A DNA stretch of 49,568 nt from positions 1-49,568 of the forward strand of contig NZ_WRXN01000023.1 of assembly GCF_009758205.1 (NCBI RefSeq), in the 5' to 3' direction. Below the pieces are notes generated by a model, which was given only the letters and a program-made list of their open reading frames with translations, was not told the DNA's origin and did not search any database. Both the position numbers and the translations under genes were made by a program. The stretch is from Chitinophaga tropicalis (GTDB lineage: Bacteria > Bacteroidota > Bacteroidia > Chitinophagales > Chitinophagaceae). Shown here in pieces: positions 1 to 7,715 of this stretch (positions are counted from its first letter, which is position 1; the number at the start of each line of letters is the position of its first letter).

Positions 1-124
1 TCAATGCTAAGATTAAAGCCTTTAGAAATGCACTAAGGGGAGTCAGAGATGTAGAGTTTTTCCTTTACAGATTAGCCAAAATCTATGCTTAGAATCAAAA
101 TCCCCCAAGTTTTCAACTTGATCC
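1..124 (+). mobile_element. Right end of an insertion sequence
   Basis: After the transposase stop comes a short C-rich/A-rich tail with the hairpin CAAGTT-TTC-AACTTG at 106-120, as often found at the termini of ISL3-like elements. The recombinase reading frame opens immediately afterwards (in-frame TGA at 119-121, open from 122), so the IS boundary is probably close to 120-128. The exact terminal inverted repeat and target duplication cannot be fixed because the left end is outside the window. Confidence 0.55.
3..92 (+). pseudogene. C-terminal end of an ISL3/ISAon1-like transposase (cut by window edge)
   Basis: An open frame enters from the left edge and stops with TAG at 90-92. Its last residues (NAKIKAFRNALRGVR, then FFLYRLAKIYA) are the typical C-terminus of the ISL3/ISAon1-type DDE transposases common in Bacteroidota. 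Only about 29 residues are inside the window, so nothing can be said of the catalytic triad or of whether the element is intact. The family call is from memory of the conserved C-terminal motif and is inference. Confidence 0.7.
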
Positions 125-505
125 GATTTATACGAGGAGTTCACAACAAAACTTATTGGAGAACGGAAGGCAACTGCGGAGGAATTGGGAAAGATGGGAA
201 ATGAGGTGTCGAACCTGGATAAGTGTGTCGATGAGATCATTAACTACGCAGCTAACCTCGCCACCACCTGGGATTTAGGCGCCTACGCCGAAAAACAACA
301 ACTTCAATTCTTACTTTTTCCCGAAGGAATGTCCTATAACCGGAAAAATGACCAGTGTCGAACCACACGCGTAAATGAAGTCTTCCTCTCCATCGCCCAA
401 CTGTCGCACGAATTAGCTCAAAAGAAAAACGGAGATAATACTTTCGTACTATCTCCGTCATCTTTGGTACCGCGTACGGGAGTCGAACCCGTCATTCCTC
501 CGTGA
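122..505 (+). pseudogene. Serine recombinase, C-terminal fragment interrupted by the IS
   Basis: The frame from 122 reads as the last ~125 residues of a large serine recombinase. It has a coiled, charged stretch (LYEEFTTKLIGERKATAEEL), a spaced leucine/cysteine segment, then LQFLLFPEGMSYNRKND and CRTTRVNEVF, which close many Bacteroidota recombinases of the resolvase/invertase type. There is no start codon with upstream catalytic domain; the N-terminal resolvase domain and recombinase domain would lie beyond the IS. The frame stays open through a terminator hairpin and into the antisense strand of tRNA-Glu, stopping at 503-505. That is the arrangement seen when an integrated element abuts a tRNA gene. 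It is almost certainly non-functional. Whether it marks the edge of an integrated element at this tRNA is inference. Confidence 0.7.
421..458 (-). terminator. Rho-independent terminator of tRNA-Glu copy 1
   Basis: Arms 429-437 and 450-458 (ACGGAGATA/TATCTCCGT) form a 9-bp stem. Read on the minus strand it is followed by a T-rich run (complement of 421-429). It lies six bases beyond the tRNA 3' end and inside the recombinase frame. The loop sequence is almost the same as in the terminator at 10377-10411. Confidence 0.75.
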
Positions 506-539
506 AAGGGAGGCGTCTTAGCCGATTGACCAACGCGGC
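465..539 (-). tRNA. trnE: tRNA-Glu (anticodon TTC), copy 1
   Basis: The reverse complement folds as a standard cloverleaf. It has acceptor GCCGCGT/ACGCGGT with a G-T closing pair, D-arm GTC/GAC, anticodon stem CCTCC/GGAGG around loop CTTTCAC (anticodon TTC, Glu), T-arm ACGGG-TTCGACT-CCCGT, discriminator A and an encoded CCA. It is identical over all 75 bases to the copy at 14008-14082. Its 3' side abuts the recombinase remnant. Confidence 0.95.
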
Positions 540-557
540 CTTTCCCGTTTGGGATTG

Positions 558-587
558 CAAAGGTAGGAAAAAACTTTATTCAACAAA
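558..587 (-). promoter_or_regulatory. Promoter of tRNA-Glu copy 1
   Basis: On the minus strand TTTG (584-587) is followed after 18 bases by TACCTTTG (558-565). This matches the Bacteroidota -33/-7 consensus. The -7 box ends 18 bases before the first base of the tRNA. Confidence 0.8.
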
Positions 588-624
588 ATTTATTTTCAAC
601 CATTTTTCAGCCTATCACATTTCC

Positions 625-632
625 TACATTTG
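625..632 (+). promoter_or_regulatory. -7 promoter box of the pseudo-receiver gene
   Basis: TACATTTG matches TAnnTTTG. The ATG at 637 is only five bases past the box, so transcription would begin at or next to the start codon (leaderless). No clear TTTG is present at the -33 position. Confidence 0.5.
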
Positions 633-636
633 TACC

Positions 637-1023
637 ATGAGGAAACTGAACATATTAATAGCTGAAAACGATACAGACGGCAGAGCGCTGATCAAATCAT
701 CTTTTGATGGTTCCGGTCTCTTTAATGTGATGGCTGTTGCTGCAGACGGCAAAGACCTGCAGGATATTATGGAAAGCGGGGACATTTTCTACCCTGATGC
801 CATCCTATCATCTGCCGCTCCGGGATCTGACATCCTGTATTTTATAAAGACAAACGATGCTTTCCGGGAAATACCCGTGGTAACTTACTCGCACTCCGCT
901 ACAGACAGCAACGTGGAAAAGTGTGAAAGAATGGGTACGCTGAAACATTTTATTCAGCAAAGAGAAGCTCCGGCATATGAGAAATTTGCAAAAGAGCTAT
1001 ATGATTTTCTTTCAGGAGAATAG
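637..1023 (+). CDS. Degenerate response-regulator receiver domain protein
   Basis: This is a single-domain protein of 128 residues with a CheY-like fold pattern: beta-1 LNILIAEND, the acidic pair position E10/D12, and later strands DAILSSA and IPVVTYS. The canonical phospho-acceptor aspartate after PDxIL is replaced by serine (S58/S59). The conserved lysine before the last helix is also absent (KHFIQQ). It is therefore probably a pseudo-receiver that cannot be phosphorylated in the usual way. The start at 637 is preferred over upstream in-frame codons because those fall within the tRNA and its promoter. No partner kinase is adjacent. The role is unknown. Confidence 0.75.
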   Translation: MRKLNILIAENDTDGRALIKSSFDGSGLFNVMAVAADGKDLQDIMESGDIFYPDAILSSAAPGSDILYFIKTNDAFREIPVVTYSHSATDSNVEKCERMGTLKHFIQQREAPAYEKFAKELYDFLSGE

Positions 1024-1042
1024 TTTCTATGCTATAAAATGG

Positions 1043-1073
1043 AAAGGGCCGGTTTTTACAAAACCGGCCCTTT
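1043..1073. terminator. Bidirectional terminator
   Basis: A 13-bp perfect stem (AAAGGGCCGGTTT and its complement) with a short loop lies between convergent genes, flanked by A and T runs. It can serve both the pseudo-receiver gene and the dienelactone hydrolase gene. Confidence 0.85.
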
Positions 1074-1091
1074 CTCATTCAAAAAGCGCTA

Positions 1092-1931
1092 TTACTTAAA
1101 TATCTGTGCAAAAAACGCCTGCATATCTTTAAAAGATGCCGTATCTGCCGCTGCGTTATAAACAATAGGCAAATTAAACTTCTTACCTTTCTCTGTAGCT
1201 GCAGGATTAGTAAACGCATGAGTAGCATTTGCATACTCCTTGAAAGTATACGGGATGCTCAGGGAATCCAGCTGTTTCCTGAAAAGAACCACATCTGCAT
1301 GAGGTACCAGTGAATCTGCCGCACCATGACAAACCAATATCTGTGCTTTTAGCAGCTCTTTCACCGGAGGCACGCCCTTCAGTCCGCCATGAAAGCTTAC
1401 TACACCATTTACAGGCAATCCCAGCTTAGCGCCATTCAGCACCATAGATCCGCCAAAGCAATACCCGATAGCCGCAATACGGGTAGTATCTACGCCAGGA
1501 AAGGTCTTGGCTTTAGCCAGCGCCGCTTCCAGACGACTTTTACCCAACTGTGGATCTGTATAGAAAGGTGTAGCATATTTACCCGCCAGTTCAGGATTTT
1601 CTGCTACTTTACCGTTACCATACATATCTATGCCCAGGGCAAAATAACCAAGCTCTGCCAGCTGTTTAGCCCTGCCTTTTACATAATCATCAAGGCCCCA
1701 CCATTCAGGAACGATCAGGACAATAGGCTTTTTCGCTGTGGTATCATCACTGTAAGCTACAATGCTTTTCAGCGTAACACTATCCGCCTGGATATCTACA
1801 GCCTCTTCTTTAATGGTAACGGCCGCGGTGCTGTCGGCCTTCTTCTCTGAAGTGCCCGTACCACTGTTACAGGCTGCCATAAAGAGAGCAATGGCAGCAG
1901 GGGCGAGGATAGTTGCAATGTTGAATTTCAT
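1092..1931 (-). CDS. Dienelactone hydrolase family lipoprotein
   Basis: 279 residues. An N-terminal signal peptide ends in a lipobox (LFMAAC, Cys21), followed by a Ser/Thr/Lys-rich linker, so the enzyme is predicted to be anchored to a membrane on the periplasmic side. The remainder is an alpha/beta hydrolase of the dienelactone hydrolase (DLH) family: nucleophile Cys158 in GYCFGG, acid Asp206 in HGAADSLV, base His238 in NATHAF. A DLH-type cysteine nucleophile favours small lactone or ester substrates, but exported members are poorly characterised and the substrate is unknown. It is monocistronic, convergent with the pseudo-receiver gene. A near-consensus -7 box (TACCTTTA on the minus strand, about 1975-1982) lies ~45 bases upstream. 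Confidence 0.9.
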   Translation of the reverse strand: MKFNIATILAPAAIALFMAACNSGTGTSEKKADSTAAVTIKEEAVDIQADSVTLKSIVAYSDDTTAKKPIVLIVPEWWGLDDYVKGRAKQLAELGYFALGIDMYGNGKVAENPELAGKYATPFYTDPQLGKSRLEAALAKAKTFPGVDTTRIAAIGYCFGGSMVLNGAKLGLPVNGVVSFHGGLKGVPPVKELLKAQILVCHGAADSLVPHADVVLFRKQLDSLSIPYTFKEYANATHAFTNPAATEKGKKFNLPIVYNAAADTASFKDMQAFFAQIFK

Positions 1932-2154
1932 GTGATAGTTATTGAGTTATATAATGATGTTATAACAAATGATGGTAAAGGTAATAATTCCATGATTCTT
2001 CCCGGATTTGTCATGTTAACATTCACCCCGAAAAGTTGTCAGACTTACTGAAAAAAAATCAGTCCTTTTCTTCATGGCATTTAGTTTGTTTCATAAAAAT
2101 GAAAGCTACCTGTTATAAGGGTTCATTTATATTTTATTTGTTCACTTATTAAAA

Positions 2155-2161
2155 AAGGAGG
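2155..2161 (+). promoter_or_regulatory. Unusually strong Shine-Dalgarno sequence before hsp20
   Basis: AAGGAGG followed by a six-base spacer (TTAATT) and ATG at 2168. Few other starts in this window show such a match, which agrees with the general scarcity of Shine-Dalgarno sequences in Bacteroidota and suggests that this mRNA is translated at high rate. Confidence 0.75.
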
Positions 2162-2167
2162 TTAATT

Positions 2168-2617
2168 ATGTCACTTGTTAAAAGAGATGGAAGTCGCATC
2201 CCATCAATCTCTTCATTATTCGACGACTTTTTTAGCCGCGAGCTTTTTAATTGGGGTAACAGTAACTTTTCTTCCACAAGCACAACAGTCCCGTCTGTAA
2301 ACATCAGGGAAACGGCCGATAATTATGAGGTAGAAGTAGCAGCGCCAGGTATGGATAAAAAGGATTTCAATATAGCCCTTGACGGTAACCTGCTAACTAT
2401 TTCTTCAGCCAAAGAGCGCCGGGAAGAAAAGAAAGAAGCTAATTATACCAGGAGGGAGTTTAGTTATCAGTCTTTCCAACGCAGTTTTGAACTGCCTAAA
2501 GACGTAGTGGACGAAGATAAGATCAACGCCAGGTATGAAAATGGGCTATTATACCTGACTATTCCTAAGAAGGAGGAAGCTAAACAGAAAGCTCCCCGGA
2601 TGATTGAGATCAAATAA
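2168..2617 (+). CDS. Hsp20/alpha-crystallin small heat-shock protein
   Basis: 149 residues, the usual length for a bacterial small heat-shock protein. A short N-terminal arm (phenylalanine-rich SLFDDFFSREL) precedes an alpha-crystallin domain from about residue 40 to 138. The domain shows VEVAAPGMDKKDF, the dimerisation-loop region with REFSYQSFQRSFELP, and the signature ENGLLYLTIPK. It is expected to be an ATP-independent holdase in the cytoplasm forming large oligomers. The C-terminal extension ends in a basic/isoleucine stretch (PRMIEIK). The strong Shine-Dalgarno sequence supports the start. It stands alone, with its own terminator downstream. Confidence 0.95.
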   Translation: MSLVKRDGSRIPSISSLFDDFFSRELFNWGNSNFSSTSTTVPSVNIRETADNYEVEVAAPGMDKKDFNIALDGNLLTISSAKERREEKKEANYTRREFSYQSFQRSFELPKDVVDEDKINARYENGLLYLTIPKKEEAKQKAPRMIEIK

Positions 2618-2657
2618 AAGATAGCTGAAGATATTGATATACGGCCTTTTCCAATAC

Positions 2658-2690
2658 GCAGGCTGTCTTGCCTCAGGGCAGCCTGCTTTT
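2658..2690 (+). terminator. Terminator after hsp20
   Basis: 8-bp stem GCAGGCTG/CAGCCTGC (2658-2665 with 2679-2686) followed by TTTT. Confidence 0.75.
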
Positions 2691-2718
2691 GCCTTAACCC
2701 AAATACACCATTATCATT

Positions 2719-3006
2719 ATGACTCAGGACTTATTTCAAATCACCGTCAACATGCGCGTAGCTGAAGGTTATGTTGAAACAGGACGTTTCTATATCGGAC
2801 CTGATAAGGAAACCGCATATGAGGTATTTGAACAGCTGAAAGGCTCTTCCTCCTGTGCCGGTGCTTCCATGCTTCGTCTTGACCTGGTTGAACAGAACAA
2901 AGAGCTGAATACCGTATGTAAAATGCTGGAATGTACACTCTGTGACATAGCAGAAAATGTGAAAGTGATAGTAAGAGAAACATTCAGACTGGTTAACCTG
3001 GAATAA
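2719..3006 (+). CDS. Small conserved-looking protein of unknown function
   Basis: 95 residues, no signal peptide and no membrane segment. It opens with a beta-rich stretch (FQITVNMRVAEGYVETGRF), then a helix-rich middle, and has four cysteines, two of them in LECTLCD. I do not recognise the family. It starts ~100 bases after hsp20, beyond a terminator, and has its own hairpin directly at the stop codon, so it is probably transcribed alone. Codon use looks like its neighbours. That it is real is supported by the clean frame, the ATG and the flanking terminators; the function is open. Confidence 0.7.
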   Translation: MTQDLFQITVNMRVAEGYVETGRFYIGPDKETAYEVFEQLKGSSSCAGASMLRLDLVEQNKELNTVCKMLECTLCDIAENVKVIVRETFRLVNLE

Positions 3007-3042
3007 CAATGGAAAAGAGTACATACTGACTCTTTTCCATTG
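3007..3042 (+). terminator. Hairpin at the stop codon of the 95-residue gene
   Basis: A perfect 14-bp stem begins directly after the TAA (3007-3020 with 3029-3042). It contains a TTTT run in the 3' arm and lacks a downstream T run. It also sits just past the end of the convergent hydrolase gene and may act on both strands. Confidence 0.65.
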
Positions 3043-3056
3043 CTACTCCTGCAAGA

Positions 3057-3989
3057 TTATTTTGCTTTCTGAATAAAGCTTAAAAGTGTTGAATTGAATT
3101 TCTCCAGCTCTTCGATAAATAAGGCATGGCCGCTTTTCTCCATAGGAACCAGTTCTGAGTTGGTCAGTAAGGCATGCATTTGCTCAGCCAGGTCGTAAGA
3201 ACAGATCCTGTCCAGTTTGCCATGAAGTATCAGCGCCGGGATCTTAATTTTCTTCAGATCGTCTCTCAGGTCAGAATCACGAAGTGTTTTCAATGCCTCG
3301 CCCATTGCATAGGGAGAAGCCTGGGCCTGTATACCGCCTAACCATGCACCGTAACCGGGAGATACACTGGTTTCATTAGCAGGGAATATCTTACCGAAAT
3401 TCTCGAGCAACTGAGGCCTGTTGGTATTGTTCAGGGCAATCAGGCCATTCACATCTTCTTTAGTCCAGATACCATAATTGAAATCTGATCTTTTTGTCCA
3501 TATCGGAGCTGCTGCGCCAAACAATGCCAGTTTGGATACGTGTGCCGCATTATATTTGGCAACGTAGTGGATAACCGTTGCTCCGCCCATTGAAAAACCA
3601 CCAATTGTGGCGTTCTCTATCTTCAGTTTATCCAGTATTACTTTTATATCATCAGCAAAAACATCATAGTTATACTTTCCACCGGGTTTATCAGAAAGCC
3701 CAAAGCCTCTCAGGGAAATACCGATTACCCGGTAGCCTTTCTGAATGAAATAGGCATACTGATATTCATACATTGCATCACTTAAAGGCCAGCCATGTAT
3801 AAATACTACAGGTTTTCCTTCTCCCAGGTCAGTAACATGTAATTTGACGTTCGGTTCTACTTCAATATATTCTTCCCTTCCCAAACCTCCCGGTTGTCTC
3901 TTTGTTTGTGAAAAAGCTGCGCCTGATAGTAACAGTGTAGAGAATATAGCTGTGATTACAACAGCAGCTACGGTTGAATTTCTTTTCAT
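3057..3989 (-). CDS. Secreted alpha/beta hydrolase (chloroperoxidase/esterase-like)
   Basis: 310 residues with a cleavable signal peptide (hydrophobic to about residue 26, cut near AFSQ). The mature part is a classical alpha/beta hydrolase: oxyanion-hole HGWPLS (65-70), nucleophile elbow GFSMGG with Ser133, acid Asp260 in HGKLDR, base His288 in SGHAL. It resembles the non-haem chloroperoxidase/aryl-esterase subfamily, whose natural substrates are mostly esters. The exported form suggests a periplasmic or extracellular hydrolase. It is transcribed alone towards the 95-residue gene. Confidence 0.9.
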   Translation of the reverse strand: MKRNSTVAAVVITAIFSTLLLSGAAFSQTKRQPGGLGREEYIEVEPNVKLHVTDLGEGKPVVFIHGWPLSDAMYEYQYAYFIQKGYRVIGISLRGFGLSDKPGGKYNYDVFADDIKVILDKLKIENATIGGFSMGGATVIHYVAKYNAAHVSKLALFGAAAPIWTKRSDFNYGIWTKEDVNGLIALNNTNRPQLLENFGKIFPANETSVSPGYGAWLGGIQAQASPYAMGEALKTLRDSDLRDDLKKIKIPALILHGKLDRICSYDLAEQMHALLTNSELVPMEKSGHALFIEELEKFNSTLLSFIQKAK

Positions 3990-4115
3990 TTTATACTTTT
4001 GAAAATGGTTTTTATAGTTTGTTGTTTTAGCAGATGATCATCAACTATTGTGCTGCAAAGATGAGACAGTTCGGGGTGTTTGAAAATGCAGAATTTACGC
4101 CTCTTATTGCACATT

Positions 4116-5381
4116 TTACTGCTTATTGACTGAAAGAGGCTTTGTTAATGGAGTTGCTGCATGGGTTTCTTTTATAAACAGGAAAGCATCAAACAGATTG
4201 GTCATATTGGTCATATCATATGTTTTAGGGCCACTGTCAGGGTTGTATCCTATAAAACGTAATGGCCTCTCTTCTCTCTTCCGGTTATATTCTGCCGGGA
4301 AGAAATAGTAAGCAGGCAAAGCGGAATTGTTCAGGATAGAATCCCAGGAATTTTCCTTTGGCTGTTGTAAAGAATAGGCTGACATAGGATTTGTATAAGT
4401 ATCCCGGGCTTCGGTGGTGGCGGCAAAAGTACCGGTAGCAGTTCCGGTACCAAGGACAAAGTAGTTTCCCGGGAACATTTTTAGCAGGTGTCCGCCGGTC
4501 CCGCCTACCTCGTTATTAAAGATTCCTTTCTTTGCCAGATGAGCATTATGCGCCCAGATGATCATCTTTTCGCCAGGCGCGCCTGCCAGTAAGAAGGCAT
4601 TATAAGCCATACTGCTATCGCGGGATATTCCTGCCGTCTGGCTTACTGCGCTGTAAAAAGGCCCAAAACCCTGTTTGATATTCTCCAGTGCCGTATGACA
4701 GATAGCTTTCTCCGGAATGTTCATGCCGGCAAGCCTTTTGTCCAGGGTATCCGCCAGGAGGTATCCCCGGTGGCTGCTTTGTGATAATAATGCGAAGTCC
4801 GGTTTATAGCCTTTCCGGTTCATTCCTTCCCATGCTTCATCCTGTAAGGCAGCTGGCAATTCGAGATCGTTAAGTGATTTCCGGATGCCTGTATCCGTTA
4901 TATTTCCAAGCAAACGTTTCAGCAACATAACATCCGGCTTAAGCATAACATAGTCCAGCCCTTCTATCCTGACCTTCCGTTTATGCGTTCTGTTATATTC
5001 CCTGGTCCACATCAGTAACTCCCTGGTCTCTTCATTTTGCCAGATGCTAAGAAGGTATTTTCTCATGAGTGTATCCGGAGAAGTGCTGTTACGCAGCTCC
5101 TGTTCCAGCAGCCAGGTATCGCTGAGGTCATTCTCAAAGGCTATGTGAGTGAAGCCTTTCTCTTCCACCAGTATCCGCGTTATCCAGTAGCGGAACCTGT
5201 AGAATTCAGCTGTGCCATGTGTGCCTTCGCCCAGTCCCACAAACTTTTTATTTCCCATCTGGCTGATCAATGGGCTGACTGATTGCCTGAATGCTTTATA
5301 ATTCCGGGTGTCTGCCTGCATCTCTTGTGCAAAGATATTGTGGGCAAGCAGGAGGAGGAGAAAGGTCAGCGTTTTATGCAT
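4116..5381 (-). CDS. Erythromycin esterase-family protein, exported
   Basis: 421 residues from the ATG at 5381, which places a good signal peptide (LTFLLLLLAHNIFAQ) at the N-terminus; the in-frame extension upstream lacks one. The family motifs are present: GLGEGTHGTAEFYRFR with the catalytic-type histidine, the acidic AFENDLSD strand, EGLDY, and WAHNAHL. Cytoplasmic Ere enzymes open macrolide lactones, but chromosomal exported members in Bacteroidota are widespread and have no established substrate, so antibiotic resistance should not be assumed. It is divergent from the histidine kinase at 5553 with a 171-bp gap, and may belong to that system's regulon (inference). Confidence 0.85.
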   Translation of the reverse strand: MHKTLTFLLLLLAHNIFAQEMQADTRNYKAFRQSVSPLISQMGNKKFVGLGEGTHGTAEFYRFRYWITRILVEEKGFTHIAFENDLSDTWLLEQELRNSTSPDTLMRKYLLSIWQNEETRELLMWTREYNRTHKRKVRIEGLDYVMLKPDVMLLKRLLGNITDTGIRKSLNDLELPAALQDEAWEGMNRKGYKPDFALLSQSSHRGYLLADTLDKRLAGMNIPEKAICHTALENIKQGFGPFYSAVSQTAGISRDSSMAYNAFLLAGAPGEKMIIWAHNAHLAKKGIFNNEVGGTGGHLLKMFPGNYFVLGTGTATGTFAATTEARDTYTNPMSAYSLQQPKENSWDSILNNSALPAYYFFPAEYNRKREERPLRFIGYNPDSGPKTYDMTNMTNLFDAFLFIKETHAATPLTKPLSVNKQ

Positions 5382-5552
5382 GGTGTATTTTATTTTCCTG
5401 TAAAAAAACAGGAGATTCACTCCATAAAGCGAATTACCCGGCAGAGAACATATAAGGGCTGCCAAAGGAAAGCTCATTGTTGTTGGTCGTGCAAGGAATG
5501 TTGTTTGTCGGAGAAAGTATATTATAATAACCTGTAAACAGATATTTACACC

Positions 5553-6602
5553 GTGCTTAAGAAATTTAATATCACCTTTCCTGTTGTACTGGAGTTGCTG
5601 ATATGGATATTATATGCCGCCATTTATAAATATTCATATCACCTGGACCATGCACAACTGCCTTGGATTCCAGGCAATGATTTCCCCTATCTGCAGCTTT
5701 GTTTATTCAGTGTCTGTTCTACTTTATACCTGGTACCTTATTATCGCTGGGCTTTACCCGAGCTGGTAGCCAGGAAGAAATACCTGGCCCTGTCCGGGTT
5801 GACAATTATATACTTTGCTCTTATCACTGGGTTGAACAATAGCTATATGGCCCGGTTATTTGCGGTATTTACAGAAGATGTAAATGTCCATGCTTACTTT
5901 ATGGCATTATACCGTCCGTCTTTCCGCGATCTGAATCTCGTGTTCCTGGATTTTATTGCTTTTGCAGCCATTGGTTTTGCCCGGTTCAGTTACAGGAATG
6001 AGGCCCGGTTATATAAAGCAGAAACAGATAATCTGCGTCTGCAGCTTAATTTGCTGAAGGTACAGTTACAGCCTCATTTTCTTTTCAATACATTGAACAG
6101 CCTTTACGGTATGAGTCTGACGGCGCCGAGGGAACAGACTTCCAGGTATATCCTCCTGCTGTCACAGCTGATGCAGCATATATTATATGATGGAGCAAAA
6201 GAATACATAGACCTGGACCATGAGATATCTTTCATGCAGAATTACTTTGAACTTGAGCAGATAAGATATCCTAAGTCGTCAGTTGTTTTCAATATAAGAG
6301 AGCTGAACAAGGATACCAGGATACCGCCTATGTTATTCCTGCCATTGATAGAGAACAGCTTCAAACATGGAAAGCATAAAATAGCGGATGATGCGGCGGT
6401 GGAAGCAGAACTGTTTATGAACGGGAGGGATTTGGTCTTCAGTGTGAAAAACGATATTTTGGATAAGAAGAGGGAGGCTACGCAGGGGATAGGATTGATC
6501 AATATCCGGGAAAGACTGGAACTGTATTATCCGGGAAGGTCCCGGCTGTTGCTGCAGGAGCAGGATGGCCGGTATTATGCGGAAGTAATTATAAAATTAT
6601 AA
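5553..6602 (+). CDS. LytS/YehU-type sensor histidine kinase
   Basis: 349 residues, GTG start. There are four hydrophobic segments at about residues 11-28, 47-64, 78-95 and 128-145, then a short coiled linker, then the His_kinase domain with LQPHFLFNTLNS (His175) and an ATPase domain with LIENSFKHGKH and GIGLINIRERL. There is no separate sensory domain, so the signal is probably sensed in or at the membrane. It is directly followed, with no gap, by its LytTR response regulator, the standard Bacteroidota pairing. Divergent from the erythromycin-esterase-like gene. Confidence 0.92.
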   Translation: MLKKFNITFPVVLELLIWILYAAIYKYSYHLDHAQLPWIPGNDFPYLQLCLFSVCSTLYLVPYYRWALPELVARKKYLALSGLTIIYFALITGLNNSYMARLFAVFTEDVNVHAYFMALYRPSFRDLNLVFLDFIAFAAIGFARFSYRNEARLYKAETDNLRLQLNLLKVQLQPHFLFNTLNSLYGMSLTAPREQTSRYILLLSQLMQHILYDGAKEYIDLDHEISFMQNYFELEQIRYPKSSVVFNIRELNKDTRIPPMLFLPLIENSFKHGKHKIADDAAVEAELFMNGRDLVFSVKNDILDKKREATQGIGLINIRERLELYYPGRSRLLLQEQDGRYYAEVIIKL

Positions 6603-7283
6603 ATGAATTGTATAATTGTTGATGATGAGCCCTATGCGCTGGAGGTACTGGGGCATTATATAGCCCAGACGCCGGAGCTGTGCCTGCAGGCGGCATTCCG
6701 GAATACGGTGGAGGCCTTTGAATATCTTTCCCGGCATACAACAGATCTTTTGTTCCTGGATATTGAAATGCCGCTTGTCAATGGTATCAGCTTCCTGAAG
6801 GCTTTACGGGAACCACCAAAGACGATCTTTACAACAGCTTATAAGCAGTATGCCTTTGAGGGGTATGAGCTGGAAGTTGTTGATTATTTATTAAAGCCTT
6901 TCTCATTTGAGCGGTTCTCCAGGGCCATACAAAAAGTCAATGCCGGCAGGCAGGAGCCCAAGCCTGTACAGGGAGAGACCCTGCTGATGAAAGATAAGGA
7001 AGGATTACAGCATATCAGGCAGGAGGAGATCATCTATATTGAAGGAAGTAAGGATTATATCAAAATAAATACGGCAGGCAGGCCCTATATTTTTTATCAT
7101 ACGCTGAAGGGCGTGCTGGATAAGCTTGATCCGCATGTTTTCATTCAGGTACACAGGTCTTATATTGTCAACAGGCAATACATCCGCCGCATCCGGGAAA
7201 ACAGGATTTCCCTTCATGACGGGGTGATGATCCCTATTGGCAGATCATACAGGGAAGACTTGATAAGGTTTCTGAAAGGATAG
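6603..7283 (+). CDS. LytTR-family response regulator
   Basis: 226 residues. The receiver domain (1-115) has acidic residues D7/D8, phospho-acceptor D53 in LFLDIEMP, T77 and K98 in LLKPF. The LytTR DNA-binding domain (about 128-224) shows IYIEGSKDYIKI and the conserved VHRSYIVN. The ATG follows the kinase stop codon without a gap, so the two are translationally linked. Target genes are unknown; the divergent esterase-like gene is the nearest candidate. Confidence 0.94.
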   Translation: MNCIIVDDEPYALEVLGHYIAQTPELCLQAAFRNTVEAFEYLSRHTTDLLFLDIEMPLVNGISFLKALREPPKTIFTTAYKQYAFEGYELEVVDYLLKPFSFERFSRAIQKVNAGRQEPKPVQGETLLMKDKEGLQHIRQEEIIYIEGSKDYIKINTAGRPYIFYHTLKGVLDKLDPHVFIQVHRSYIVNRQYIRRIRENRISLHDGVMIPIGRSYREDLIRFLKG

Positions 7284-7291
7284 TTGAATGA

Positions 7292-7705
7292 TTACTGCGC
7301 TACTTTAATATATCCCCATCCTTCGCTCTGACGGGTAATGATCTCGTAGATAGCGTCAGGTACAACTGTAACACCGGGCAATAATTCACTTGCATCTATA
7401 TTCTTTCTTTTGAGTGTGAAAGCGCAGACTTTGAATGTGGCTTTTTTCTCATTGATCAGGTCTTCTATATCTTTTGCAAATGCTAGGTTTTCTTTGCATA
7501 CCATATCAATTCCTTCGCTATACATGGCCACTTCCAGTTGTGCATCCGGTCTGGCTTCCTTGATACCTTTGATCTGGCGAAGTACGGCCGAATAGTTTGC
7601 CGGATCTTTGCTGGTCAGATCAAAGATCACTCTGTAAGGTACTTTCTGAGCATACATGTATATACTCCCTGAAAGTAAGAGCAGCAGAAGAGTTAGTTTT
7701 TTCAT
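7292..7705 (-). CDS. Secreted DsrE-family protein
   Basis: 137 residues with an N-terminal signal sequence (LTLLLLLLSGSIYMYAQ). The mature part follows the DsrE/DsrF-like pattern: a beta-strand with VIFDLTSKDP, a helix, VAMYSEGIDMVC, then FKVCAFTLKRK with Cys94 at the position of the active cysteine, and LLPGVTVVPDAIYEIITRQSEGWGYI. Cytoplasmic DsrE proteins carry sulfur as persulfide on that cysteine; an exported version implies a sulfur-carrier or sensor role outside the inner membrane (inference). It is last in an operon, 10 bases after the TsdA-like cytochrome gene. Confidence 0.85.
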   Translation of the reverse strand: MKKLTLLLLLLSGSIYMYAQKVPYRVIFDLTSKDPANYSAVLRQIKGIKEARPDAQLEVAMYSEGIDMVCKENLAFAKDIEDLINEKKATFKVCAFTLKRKNIDASELLPGVTVVPDAIYEIITRQSEGWGYIKVAQ

Positions 7706-7715
7706 ACATCAGTTT

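Noticed and set aside
502..636. Upstream start for the pseudo-receiver gene
   Set aside because: Would begin in the tRNA-Glu gene and run through its promoter; the receiver fold begins at 637.
4116..5381. Macrolide resistance gene
   Set aside because: Family match only; exported chromosomal members are common and substrate is unknown.
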